The notes below the pieces were generated by a model. The model was not told where the DNA came from, did no database searches, and was given only the letters and a program-made list of their open reading frames with translations. The position numbers were made by a program, and so were the translations under genes. From Tyto alba (lineage: Eukaryota; Chordata; Aves; Strigiformes; Tytonidae), in contig NW_024881324.1 in NCBI RefSeq assembly GCF_018691265.1, forward strand, positions 5,831,730 through 5,895,729: a stretch of 64,000 nucleotides of DNA, read 5' to 3'. Shown here piece by piece: positions 25,177 through 38,480 of the stretch (positions within the stretch are counted from its first letter, which is position 1; each line of letters begins with the position of its first letter).

Positions 25177-26054
25177 TTTTTAAAATCCTTCCCCTGATGA
25201 CTCTGTATAAAATTTTCTATCCTCACTGACAAAAAATAGAACCTAAAGAAACAAGTGGACAAAAATAATCACAAAAGAACTGCTTTTAAAGCTGAGCAGG
25301 CCATGCTATGGTAATGTACAGAAAGGAATGACTATGTTACTGGATCACAGCATTATCAAATGACTGTTCAGAGACAGAATGCAGTGTGAAGCCATAACAT
25401 CTTGCTGTATGTCATTGTGGTCACTGCTGTCCTCTCTGCTTCGTTCACTTCGCTGAACTGGTGCGTGGGTGGGACTTGCTTTCAGCTGACATTTATTTCC
25501 ATTCTATTTCATTAATGCACAATGCTAAACTGCCTTATTCTTTCTAACGTGTCCAAGCCTCCAAACTCTCAGTCATATACACATAGTTTTTCCCTCAGTG
25601 CTATGACATAATTTAAGAAAAATGGGATTCAACACATAAATAAGGGTTTCTATGAGTAAGACCACATCTCATGCCTTAAAATATGTTTAAGATGGTATAT
25701 ATCTGTTTCACAGTGAAGTACCAAATATACTGGAAGTAATTGTTCCTGTAGTGAGTTTCAATAATATTACGCAGATCTACTTTGCAGTTTTTCTTTATGC
25801 TTTATAGTGACTTGGTAAAATGTATGTTTCATTCTTGAAGAGCTCTTACATAAGAAAAAGAGGACTTGTTATTCAGAGACTGACACCTCTCTTCCATTCC
25901 TTTCCCTCCCCCTCTAAAAATGCAACCTGCAAGAAAGAAACGTAAAATCTCTCATGGTATAACAGTTTTGTTTTGTTTCTAATACTGAAATGTGGTGGGA
26001 GCTGAGAGTGCTCAGGGGGTTTTTCATTTGTTTGCAGGTTTGCTTTGTTGTTTG

Positions 26055-26073
26055 TTTTTTTTTTTTTTTTTTT
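26055..26073 (+). repeat. Poly(T) run of 19
   Basis: Uninterrupted T-run following TTTG repeats. Confidence 0.9.
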
Positions 26074-27329
26074 AAATAATTTAGCAAAATATGAACTTTT
26101 GTAAATGGTGAAAACACATTTCTCTACATCCTGAAAGGCCTTCCCATAGATGAGTGTTTAGAAACTGGTCATTCTGGAGCTGGGCTATGTCTGACAAATA
26201 GAACGTGTCCAGAAAATGGGGAAATATTACCTGAAGGTGATCAAGGACTGTTTCCATGACAACAGCTCTGAGGACAAGACATCCACTGGAGTGGCAATCC
26301 ATCTGTCCATGTATCCATGTGCCTTATGGACAGGATAAGGATTCATCCACAGAGCAGTAGCAGAAAAGATGACATATCTTCGTGATTCAAGGAGGTAGAT
26401 GGTGTGATTATAAAGCAGTCAGCTGGCTCACTGCCTGGAGCAGCTGGAGAGGACTGGTGTTAGAAGTACCAGGAAGGATGGATTTCAGCAAGGTGGTGGG
26501 CAAGCAGTAAGCCAACAGTAGACTGGACCCTTCCTGCTGAAAAAAAAGTGAGAAATATCAGCAGTTCAGAGGTAGCTATGGGGCATGCGCTACCAGAAGA
26601 AAAGAAGATTGTGGGAATGGGTATGCGTTCTAAGGGTTAACCTTAAACACAGCTGTGCACTTCACTGGCATATAAACCTAACATACTTCAGGCAGGTGAG
26701 TTGTGCAATGGAGAATACAGAAGCATAAAAGTCTATCTTGTGGTACTAAGTCCATTAACATTAGAATTAGATATGTCATCTCCACCCAGTATGCATTATT
26801 TTACTCATCATTACATATTTATTCCTTTATCGGATTTTTGTTTAAATGAGCTTCACTGAACACAAAAGACCTGAATAATTTGATATGCAATAAACGTGTC
26901 CTTGTCGCCTTATTATTTCCTTAAATAGAGAAAAGAATATGGTTAGATTAGCTGAAATGACAATTCAATGTCTTATATTAAGTTCACTGGGTTACAGAGG
27001 GAAACATTCATGCACTCTCAAATGAAAGGGTTCAAAAAAATGACAGAAGGTATAGTTAATTAGTTGACTGGATTATTCAATCCTTGCATAAAGGCATGAG
27101 CTCTGCTTTAGTGAAGAAGCAAGCACTGACAGAAGTTAATGCCTTGGAGATTCTTCTTCAAACATTTTAACTCTTGTCAGAATTATAATTGCATTCATAT
27201 GAGATTTCTTGTATTTAGTATAACAGGGGGTTGATCATTTTTCACCTGGTAGGAGTTTTTCAGCTAGAAAAGGGAACCAAATAAACAGAACAAAACACAA
27301 GTGGATGACATCCATCAGGAGCAATTGTG

Positions 27330-27480
27330 TAGGTGCTGTACAAAACACCTTTCAGAAACATTACTTGTCTCAAAGGCACTTACAGTATAAGTGGGACAAA
27401 AAATAACAAACGGAAAAAGATAGACAGATGGAAGAACAAAGAAGCAGTGACACAGTTGGTCAGTGTGATAGGCAGCATTC
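27330..27480 (+). repeat. Possible ancient amniote retroposon fragment
   Basis: GTAGGTGCTGTACAAAACAC, then CTCAAAGGCACTTACAGTATAA and AGACAGATGG resemble, in order, the common old repeat motif GTGCTGTACAAACAC - GAGCTTACAATCTAA - AGACAGACAAAGG. Divergence is high. Confidence 0.4.
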
Positions 27481-30400
27481 TCAGCACATCCCCAGTCTGA
27501 CAGCTGTCAAAATTTTAATAAACTTCACAGCAAAATAGAGTTTTAAAGAGACAGCTAAGGAAAATCTCTTACAAAAAAGTGAGGTGAGACAAGCTAAAAA
27601 TCTAAAATCTGTGAAACATTTAGCTTTTTTTGCTCTGAGACTCCTTACTCCTAAAGGAATAAAGAAAATTATTTGTTTTTCTGATGTCTGGATTCCTAGA
27701 TCCATACCCGAGCATGACACATTTTCTTCTCATTCGTTGATGGTCTGTATTGTCTTAATGTAATTGAAGAAACCCTTATTTTCACTTCAAATTCCCTTGC
27801 CTCATAGAAAATTGACATGCCATCCTATAAGAAGAAAGCTCCTTTTGCTCTGAACACATGTTTACCATCTCCAGGCATGCCAGACATTTGCAAGGTGTCA
27901 GCTGTGAAGGAAACATGAATGTGTTCACATGATCAACAGCTGCACTGTGAAAATGCCTGTGGGGATGGGGAAATATTCTAGACCCCTACCCACATCTCTA
28001 CATGCTGTGAGGTGATTAAAAGAATAGGCCTAGGAGTTACCAGGGAACCAAAAGTTATTTAGGGAAGAAAAAAGACAGGAACCAATTTTCTATGACATTC
28101 AGAAGGGAAGAGATTGTATTATTATTACAGGACTCTTGTAAAACAAGTATTCCTAACAGCACTGTTCTCTCAACTCTAAGCAGCAAAAATCAAACCCGGA
28201 CTTTGAAACGGTGATATTATGACCCATAACATTGTCTGAAAGTCTGTTAGTAATCCTTCTAGCTATATACAGAATCATATACATCTTTTCTAAAGCTTGA
28301 GAACACTTTGTGAGTTACTGCTTCATTTACTAAGCCAGAACTCAATACAACACACTTTCTAAACAAGGCTCCATCATTTAGCTCTCTACTTTATATCCAG
28401 AACTCATTAGGACAATATTTGCAGTCAAGTCATAGTCACTTAAAATGTACATTTAAATAGTATGATATTGTGTTGGCAAAGACTGAATATAGAGAGACTC
28501 GTGCAAAAAAAAAAAAAATATTTACAAATTAAGAAATAATGAGATTAGTATTGCTGTTTGTTTCCCTTGAGTGTCCATACCCTCCCACCTATTCTGCATG
28601 TAAAACTGGATGAAGAACAAACATCATGGGAAGACTTCCAGTGATCTAGATCAGTAATAGGATGTACTATAGAATAATAGAAATTCTGGGGGATGGAGAG
28701 AGAAAATAAATTAAGAGAAGCAGAATTATTTATAATGGAAGCTACTCTTGTCTCCCTAGGATTCAGCATCTTAGATTTATGTTTGCTTCCTCTCACTGGT
28801 CTGCCTCATTTCTATTGTTTTGTTTCTGCTATGACACAGCAGGCTCTTGCAAAAGGGTGTAATTTGCACCAACTTTCAAATAATATCATATTAGTGATAG
28901 GTCTACTATTTCAGTTAATCCAGGTTGAAGTTCTACAAAATGATTTCTAAGTCAAAAAAGAAACCTTTAAATAGCCTTCAGTAAGCACGGTACATTTTAA
29001 TGTACATTTGGTATTAGTGTCATTCCCCTTTATACACACAAGCTGTACAAAAAGAGGATTTGTGGCTGCTCCTCCAAGGATCTATAGGAGGAAAATTGGC
29101 TCACCACATTTGATGCTTCTTCTCCCTTACAGAAGAACAGTAGTTTGACATGTTGCAAGTCACTGTGTTACAAGCACAAACAAACTCTGGCACCTTGTCA
29201 GTAATTCCTGACCCTGTGTGCACAGTATTACACTGGCAAGAGATTACTCAAGGACACAGGTGGCAGAGTCATTTTCCACAAGTCTCACAGGTCAGCACCA
29301 GATACTGTCCTTGTAAGCTGGAGACAGTTGACCTGATACCACGTATATCCAAACCTTCCCCTGTTTGAAGGCTAATTTCAGCAATAGATTTTATTGTTTT
29401 CCTGCATGGTTTCCCTCCTCTGTATATAAGATATCAGTTGTCTAATTGTGCAGTTTACCAAGCTTTCATTCTCCTCCACCTGGAACCAAAGCCAGCCTTG
29501 TGCACTGAGTTTCAACAACTCCAATGAAAATATTCTCAGGTCAGAGCACTGCAGAGGTTCTACTTGCTGATGTCATGCTGAGGAGTTCAAAAGGTTCCAG
29601 TCACTCTGCAATATTACACTGCCAACCCCTAAGATAACATCCCTGAATGGTCATACTGAAAGGCATACCTACTCTAAGATCTGTTCAAATATTTAATAAT
29701 TAATGTTTGGATAAATTACCACTAGTTTTGTTTAATAAAAAGTATTCCAGTTAAACAAGGGCTCATCATTCTGATTTTGCTTCCTACCGGTAAAACATTC
29801 CCTTATCAATGGAACACATTAAATGCTGAAGAATTTTCTGGTCTGCAGTCCTTGAGTTTGTTGACGATAGATGCTCTTTCACTGTCCTGCAGATACCCAT
29901 CTAAGCATATGTTACAGGCAAAAGCATCACCCAAATTCCATTTGGTATTATCAAATCTGCAGAAACCACTTCCCATTCAAGAATTAACCATTAGACTTGA
30001 AAAAGCCAACTGCCTAAGAGAAGAATCTCAGATTATCACAAAATGACCCTTCATTTCAGTTTGCTGTGTGAAAAATTAGAAATCGTTGTGAAAATATTTA
30101 TCATAGACAACTACTGATGTAAATCATAAACAAAGATGTCTATGTCAGAGAACACATCCTGCTTTTCACTTATCGAGGATTTTTCCTTGTATTTGGCAAT
30201 ATGATTATTTATGTCCTCAACTTTACATACAGGGCAGTCATTAAAAGGAAGATATTATCTCTGCCCTAACCTTCAGTCTAAACTGGACACTGGCAAAGCA
30301 GCTCAACTACCTATTTGAGCAGGCAAATTTGTGCCTTGATGGGAGAAGGAATGCTTTACACAGGAACTGAAGTATTGGTTCACTCTAAATAACTATTTGG

Positions 30401-33069
30401 TCCATCGTCATGTTTCTAACAACGGCAAGCAAAGGAGATGTTCAGGAAAACATCATTAGAGACAGGCAGCTCTGTTATTCTCAGGTCCTCTGTAGGCAGA
30501 AGTTGATGGACCTTCTGGAGAGGATATTGGATGTGACCATCACATTGAACATTACTGTGGGCCTGTTCTGCACAAACATGGATGTTCTTACTTTAAAATG
30601 TTTAAGCTTTTGTTTTCCAAAACTGCCAGCTGCAGTGAGTTCCACAACTTGCTGTGTGACAATGATTTTTTTTTGTTTGCTTTAGATCCTTCCTGGGCTG
30701 GAAGGATCAGAAAAAAAGTCTGCTGAAAAGGGATTTAACTTGTGTTTATAAGAGTTAAAGATGGTGAAGAAGAAAAGAGGAACTGTCTACCTGATAGCAA
30801 TCAGGAATGGGGAATGAGGTGCAAAAGCAGTAAAAATTATTCCAGAGGACAGTCAGAAAGGAATTTGTCTCAATGTTACAAACAGCATAAATTCTCCTAC
30901 AGGATTCTACTAATACCAGTAAAATCTTTCCTAAAAACATCAATTTACCTTCATTGAAATATGTGTAAGAGCATATTTATTCCCACATTTTATTACTGAC
31001 ATATAGCTTCAAGAAATATTTATTTGACCACAATGAAAAAAACCACTTCATTTCTCTTTAATAACAATGGAGAAGCTTAGTTTGATCTACAGAAGTTAAG
31101 GTGACTGTAGACTCCTGAAATAGTTGCTTGTGTATTTCTGCCAATAGGCGGTTTTTCTATATTAGCAGTTTTGTCATGAAGTCAATCTGCCTCACAAACT
31201 TCTGTGAGTGAAATCTTCACCTTTTCTTCCAAAGATAAAGAATTTTCACTGAAGTGTTATCCTTTAATTTCAAGTCAAAATATTAAATTGAAGCAAAACT
31301 CCATGCAAAACTCTTCACAGAACTTACTTGCTTTTTAGAATGTGGCATTACCCTCTATGAGAGGCAAGATGATACAAAGTAAAAGTATATAATGCAATGG
31401 TTTCATACTTTGCAAAGGAAGGGTTTGGGGTGAATGGGTGCTGTTGCTGAGCAAACAGTGATGCCCTGACAGTCTAATCATTGCCGCTTGTTCTATGTAA
31501 GGAGATGGGTAAAGGCAAATGAAATTACCCAGGTCTGGAGAAAATACTGAATGTAAAATTTTATATAGAAAGTACAGGGCTAAGTTCAGAAAAGAAAATG
31601 TAATACCTTTTATAAATCAAGTGAAAGTAAATTCAAATACGAGAAAAGATTGACCTCAATCTTTGAGGGGAAAAAAGTGTGCAATTTTATGGGATCTGCT
31701 GGAAGCACCATTTCCCGCCCCCTGCTTTTCTTCAATGAACTCTCCATAAAAGACAAAGATGAATGATAGAGATCACTTGTAATTTGACCTTAAAATCAAA
31801 TAATGAACCCTGACATCTTGAGAATTCATTCTATATTTTAACTGATGTTTTAGTTATTTTCGTTGTTACAATGCAGTAGCTTTTAATCAGATTCATGTAA
31901 TTAAATGTCCTCTTTCTGACACAGGCTGCATATCTACCACAGCCTCATTTAAGCCACATAGCTTGAGTTATATCAAGGCAATCAGGAATAACTGATCAAG
32001 TTTCCGTATACCTAGGACCCGGATTTCAAAATTCCCTCTGCTGTTTATACTGGATAATTAGAAAAGTGCATTCTTCTGAACGTTCATTTAGACTCTCTTT
32101 CAGGGCCGTAAGAATTTTCTATAGTTCTCTCCTTCATATTTCCTTCTGGATCCCTCTACTTTGTCCCTACATTGCATCTGCAAGTGGTTTTTGATCACTT
32201 TTCCCTTGTAGTGCATTATACTCTGGATTTTATAGCCTCACTGACACCCAAATGGATGCAGTTCTTCTACCTCCACATCTCACGTCGACACTGAGTTCTT
32301 TTGTGGTCAGTGAAGTGTTGATGCTGTCTTAGCTGTGCTGATTAGCATTTGTGGCCATGCAATGCCTCACTAAACACAAGGGAGCTCTTTAGCAGCCAGA
32401 TTTGTTCCAGTGTAAGCTCCTAAACCAACTTCTAGGAAATGCAGAGACAGATAAAGATGGATACACACCCATGTACATCCACATGTATACGAACCTTTCC
32501 AGAGGGATTATCAATCACAGTAATATTTGTTACTTCTAAGGGAAATACTTCAGTTCTGAATTTCAGGACATCTAATTTCCATTTGTACCTTTAAAACCTC
32601 TCTTTCACCGAGCCTAAATGACTGAGAACATTCTTTTCAACTTATGAACTTTTATTATGTAATGTCTGGATGCCTAACTGGCCCTGGTGGTTTTGGAAAA
32701 AGCTGCTTACACAATTCTGCCTAATTAGTATGTATGCCCAGACATACATCTTCCAGAGTGTATGGGGAAAGGGTGGTCCATTCAAATTTAGGATTGAAGG
32801 ATCATTAAGATTAACAGCTATTCATGAAGTACTGGAAAGAGCAATCAAAGAGGATGTGAATTATTATCTGTATTGGTTTGGGGTTGAGAAAAAATGAGAG
32901 ACCTCCCATAAACTCAGTTTAGAAGGATAAAAGGGAAAAAGAATCCCTTTGTTTAGCACTATATCTGAGATAAAAACATAGACTTACTGTTGCAAATACA
33001 GCCCCTCTCACAGACATGCAGGAAACATTAGAGATCCTCCAGAGGAAGTAGTGGCAGGTTTTTATGATC

Positions 33070-33091
33070 TTTTTTTTTTTTTTTTTTTTTT
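33070..33091 (+). repeat. Poly(T) run of 22
   Basis: Uninterrupted T-run. No LINE or processed gene is recognised on the minus strand beside it. Confidence 0.9.
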
Positions 33092-36000
33092 AACAATCCT
33101 GGGTTTACTTTTCTGGTATTCTCAAGCCTCACTGAAACCTTACCTCTGATAAAAGGGAGGACTGTTGAAGTGGGACATGTGCTTTTGGGATGTTTGGAGA
33201 TGATATCTGTTTCTCCATTTGGAGCCATTGCTCTCACTGGGCCAGCTTTTATTGACCCACTTACAGGGTGTTCTGGGGGAGGGAGGGGAGGAAGGAGGTA
33301 GGTGCTTCAGTAAGGACAACAAAAGGTGGCCTTTATAAAGCAGCATGTATGCTAGGATCCTCTAAGGAGAATTAGGCATTCAAACCAGAGAAAGAAAATA
33401 CCCTCCAGCCCTTCAAATACAGTAATGAAAACAAACCAATTTTCCTTCAGTCAAATATTTAAAGTACTAAAAGTTTGAAAGTTCCCCAAATGGAATCCAA
33501 TTATTCTCACAACCAGAGGCTAATTTCCCCAACTCTCTGAGTCACTGACTCTCAGCAACCATCTGAGTGGTTTTGCACTCTAAAATCTAGGGCAGCTGAC
33601 ACTCAACAGATCTACTTTGCTCAGAGGATTTGCTGTTAATTTTGTCCAGCTTCTGTTCTCCAGTGCCAGTCAATGTTTTCCAGGTAAACTTATCCATGAA
33701 TTCATGAAAAGACTCAACTTAAAGCCCTTAGGCACTGATGGATCTATTTCTAGTGCTTTAGATGCAGTCCTAACTCAGCCAAAAGGTGGGCATTTTTTGA
33801 TGCAATATAGTAATCATTTATATATTGTTAAATTAATGCAACTATTCGAGCACCTTAAAATGTTGAGGTGTTATCTCTGAATGTCTTTAGCTTAAATGAT
33901 AAAAGAACAACAGCAGCAGTGTTATTTGTTAGAAAAAGTACATAAAAATCTGACCAGTGCACTACAATGCCACATTGAAATTCTCTGTTCATCATGGTTT
34001 CAGTGATAATTTAGGGCCAAAAATCAATATAAATTCTTTGGAAAGCCAGAGTGTGGGGGGGTGGAGGGTAGGAGGGAAGAAAGGAAGGATGGAAAAGAGG
34101 GAGGAAAGTAATTTAATCCCTGACCTATCAAAGTGTTTCTGGTGCATCTGTAACTTTAGGAACCTGAATTACTCACTGAGGTATCACATGCGGTTCAGTG
34201 TTTGCTGCTAAAGCCAGAGTCATCAGGCAATCTTCAGAGCTGGGCCCCACACTCATGCTATTAACGTTGGCCATAAATACTTTGTGCAAGGGTGCTTTTA
34301 TCACAACAGACATGCTTTTATATCAAAATAAGCTTGAGATTAAATTAGCACCGTGAGCAGCAATGAGCAGGCGAGTAAAAGTGTATGATGCCACTCAACT
34401 ACGGATGGTTCGAAATGCTATCCTTCTGTCAAAAGACAGACCAGGCAACGTCTCTGTAATGTCCTAGCTGTCTTTTGTCCTACTATAAACATATATCTGC
34501 TGCTGGAAATATTCTAGTTTAAATTAAGCCATTGTAAATCCTATAACTTCACTATCTCATCCATATCCTTTACTGATATGCCTTATTTACACTGAGCTTG
34601 AAAAGCTACTGATAATATTTAAACTGTCTGTCTCAAACCGTATGTCAATACAGCACAGCAGTTCTGACTATTAGGGATTTGCTTGCTGTGGTATGATCTG
34701 TCTGCACACAGCCTCACTTATGCAAAACTGAAGCAGTCAAATGTGTCCACTATGACTACTGAGACAATGTCCCTTACGGCAAGATCTAGGTCACCGTTGT
34801 TAAAGCTGAGTCATGCTGCCAGTCATATTTCCCAATCATAAAAACACTCATTCTCTTTGGACAAAAGCAGCTGTGACTTCTCCTCTAAATAAGTTTTAAG
34901 GATCATAGAAAGAAAAGTATGATATAAACATGTTGCACTCTTCCATGAAGCAACTATCGGGCAACCCATATAGTTTGTTGCAAAAGTCATTTAGTCCTTT
35001 GGAGGAAACTAGTACATTGACAGGAGCAACACAATAATTTCAGAATAGGTTCTCAGATAAATAATAAGACATGTCAATTAAACTTTTGAACATAAGTTAG
35101 ACTTCAAACTAAAATGTCTTAGACTCACTGGTTTGAAAGATTTCTTCAGTCTTTTTAAGTCAGGCACCTGTTAATTTATAGCAAATGATTTCACTACTCT
35201 GCCATTAAATATGTTTAAACATTTTTTTTTTCCTTCTTTAAATCTGCTCATTCAAATATCCTCAGCTTGACATCTCACTTATTTCTGCAATGGTTTAAAA
35301 AGTGGACAGGGCTCACTCAGCTAGTTGATAACTAATTCAAAGTGGTGACCAGGATATAGCTCTACACAGAACATAGAATTTACACCCTGCTAGGCAGAAA
35401 GTAGTCACAGCCCAGATTTCCAAAATGAGATCTAATATTCCACATTTTACCAAAGCAAAATAAATTTTTTTTTATTCCTCATTAAGAGGGCATTCATAAT
35501 ATTATGCCCAGCTCTAAGGGGACCCATGTCACACTGTGGTTACTTTTCTTGGGTTTTCTTATTTATATTAAGAGGAGAGCATACCCTCTTTCTGTGAAAA
35601 GAACATACTGCTAAGATTACACACACAGACAAGGGAAACAGCATATTTGTTATGGATAATACAACCAAATATAATCCTGAAATAGAACAATTATCCCATG
35701 GTGTATACATCAAAATACATCTAAATTCCAGTATCTTCTGAGTCCAGGAAGTTTACTTAAAACAGCTAGTGATTAAAAAATTTTAAAAGTTTAGATGGAA
35801 GAGAGGTTTGACCTGACTTTTCAAGAAAAAACCTAGAGGAGGACACCGCTCTGAATTACAGTGAGGTTTAATGATATGTTAGGCATTTTCTTATACTGTC
35901 AATGGCCAGGTTTCAAAGTGATCTTTTAAGAGTACCAAAGTAAGTTGTAACTAGTTTTAAGAGAAGCAAGTATGTATGTGTAAGTATATTCACAGTTACA

Positions 36001-37984
36001 GCCAACTAGATAAGTTGCATCCATAACTTAACTTAATATTTCAACTTCTAAATGACCTAATTGTTTAACACATGTATTACACACCAAAACCAAGCAGAAA
36101 ACTGAAATCCAAGCTTTTCTCTTCTCACAACCCCTGTCACCGCACAGTCCCACACACAATGCATAACAGATTGCATTAATGGTGAAAAGACTATCCCAGG
36201 TCCCACAGGCAAGATTCGTTCTGTGAAGAGAAGTTGAAGAAGCATTCTGATCTTCAGCAAGGCTACTTAATAATTTATGAAGAGTTTTTTCCTCACAGCT
36301 CCCTACAGACGGTTAATGCATTACTGAATACGTGCACAAACTTATTTCAACTAAGTGGACAATGTTAGGAGGATTCCTTCAGTAACACCTTTATCCACAA
36401 TAAACCTCACTCTTAAAAATTAAAAAAAAAAAAAAAAAGAAAAAGTTTTCTTGAAAAGTTTAAAAAATCTAAAACTCACTCACCACTGGCTGCCCGTCAC
36501 ACAAACTCTTGCAACAGGACATTGGCCAATGTGAGAAACTGGCCATTTGTTCACACGTCATATGATTTCTGTTCCTTATTTAGTATCATGCAAATGGAAG
36601 GATTTATTTTTATCATCAATTCCACAAACATTTTACTTTTGCCAAAGACAGGTTGAGCATGCATTCTGAGTAGTCTTACATTTGTCCTTGAAAACAAAAC
36701 TGAGCAGGTCAGGCATTGCAAAGCAGTCAACATCAGCAAGTCAAATTAAGTTCTGGTGTAACCTTGATGGCTAGGGTTCAGCAGGGAAGTGTTTGTGCAG
36801 GGGGCAGGGATGGAGGTGGCATGTATAAAAAAGAACATACAGAAGACTGCCAAGGTGGCTTTTTCAGGGATTCCTGCTGCAGCAGCTCCAAGAATTGACA
36901 AAGAGTGTCAAATGTAAATGTTGAAGTATTTGTCTTGAGCTGGAGAACCGAACCTGAACAATTAATGTGCTCTCTGTGTACATAAACTTACCATTACGTG
37001 CTCTTAATCCCTTTCTAAATCTTCAGCATGACAGAATTTTTCAGGGTATCACTCCAAAAAATTATGGGCGACAAACAGGAATGCTTCAATTAGACAGGCA
37101 AAAACCCTTGAAACTCCAAAAACTTGTTCTGCTGAACAAGGCACACTTAATACAGCAAAAATTTACAGCATCTACAAGCAACAGAGAAATTTGCTGGAAT
37201 CACTTTTATTTCCCTTAACCTGTATGCTTCAAGCCCCTCTTACATACTCAGTGACCTGACACAAAGAAGAGCTGGATCCCCAGATGATGTCAGCCAGCAG
37301 AGTTTCAGTGAGGTTCATAGCTATGTGTTACCTTGTGCTATCTGACAACCTGACACGGTGCAGCCCCAGAAATTCAGGAAAATGTCTGCTTTCCAGGCAA
37401 TTTTATCTGAATCATCCTTCTGAACTCTGGCTAGAGGATTTTTCTTTAACTTAAACTTGAAGTCCTGCAACATTAAAGAACAGAACGCATCAACTTAATT
37501 GGAAACAGTTTTGCCTCAACACATCCTGCATTTGTTCAAGGACTTAAGAGAGAGGAAAAGCCCATGCTTTGAAGCACTGTGACAACTTAAGATAAATTTC
37601 AGCTTTACTTTTCTAACAGAATATAATTGAAAACATACTTCAACACAGACTCTAATCTAACTCTGGGTAGAGATGTGTTTAACCCACAAGTCTGGATCTC
37701 AACATTCCCAAGTCTTGAAGAAATCCTGACTCTGACCCAAGTTGTCTATAACAAGCAAAACTAGTCTTAATATTACTGAGTTGAATTCATCACTTATTCA
37801 AAATCACTGCTTTTACTATCATTTACATGTTCCTTTTCATCACACTGATGTCTAAAGTCCTTGTTTCTCCCAATCCATCTCAAAGATTAGGGTCAAATAC
37901 CTGTATATTGTAGAAGGCAGTCCCTCCCCCCAAAGCCTCAATGCCTAAACAGACAAATCTGGCAGACAGCAAAATAAAGGATGC

Positions 37985-38480
37985 ACTGTTATCTCCATTT
38001 TCAGCTGGGAAACCACCCCTAAGATGACTAAGAGTCAGAATCCCAAGAGAGGTCAAGGATCGGATTTGCAAATGCTCAATAACCAGCATCAGAGCCTGAT
38101 TTTCATAGGAAAAAAAGAAGAAAAAAAAAAAAAAAAAAAAAAAGGGGAGGGGGGGAAGAGGAAAAAAAGGGAGGGAAAGGAAAAGAAATAATAAAAATAA
38201 AATCTCCAAGCCTCGTAGTTCCTACTTTTATTCTACATTTTCAAAATATCTTTTCGCCCATCTTGAAAATCTGGCTACTTGGGCACCCATTTGAATACCT
38301 AAATGGGAAATTATCTCTCTAGGAAATCTCTCTCCTGGTCTGGGTGCTCCTGCCGTTTTGAAGCATAGCAGTACACGAGTCACCCAAGGTCACAGAGGAA
38401 GTCTCTTGTAGAGCCAGAAATTTGAACCAACATCTCCTGTGCCCTAACCACAAGTCTATCCTTCCTCTCACTAACAACAC
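37985..38480 (+). repeat. Cluster of ancient repeats, MIR-like core near 38370-38465
   Basis: The segment CACCCAAGGTCACAGAGGAA, followed by TAGAGCCAGAAATTTGAACC and CCTGTGCCCTAACCACAAG, matches the MIR-type SINE core and tail in order. CTGTTATCTCCATTTTCAGC at about 37989 and TTGAAAATCTGGCTACTTGG at about 38263 look like further old repeat pieces. A run of 23 A (38121-38143) in purine-rich DNA interrupts the cluster. Confidence 0.5.
38121..38143 (+). repeat. Poly(A) run of 23 in a purine tract
   Basis: The A-run lies inside about 80 bp of almost pure purine (38109-38189). Confidence 0.9.

Larger units (their letters stand above)
20061..37984. other. Gene-poor AT-rich DNA
   Basis: No convincing gene. 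Contents seen: a (TAA)n tract at 25140-25176; T-runs at 26055-26073 (19) and 33070-33091 (22); a run of 17 A at 36422-36438; and patches that look like ancient amniote repeats near 23600-23700, 27330-27480 and 30225-30300. Open frames are at most about 127 codons (22976-23359) and lack recognisable domains. Confidence 0.55.
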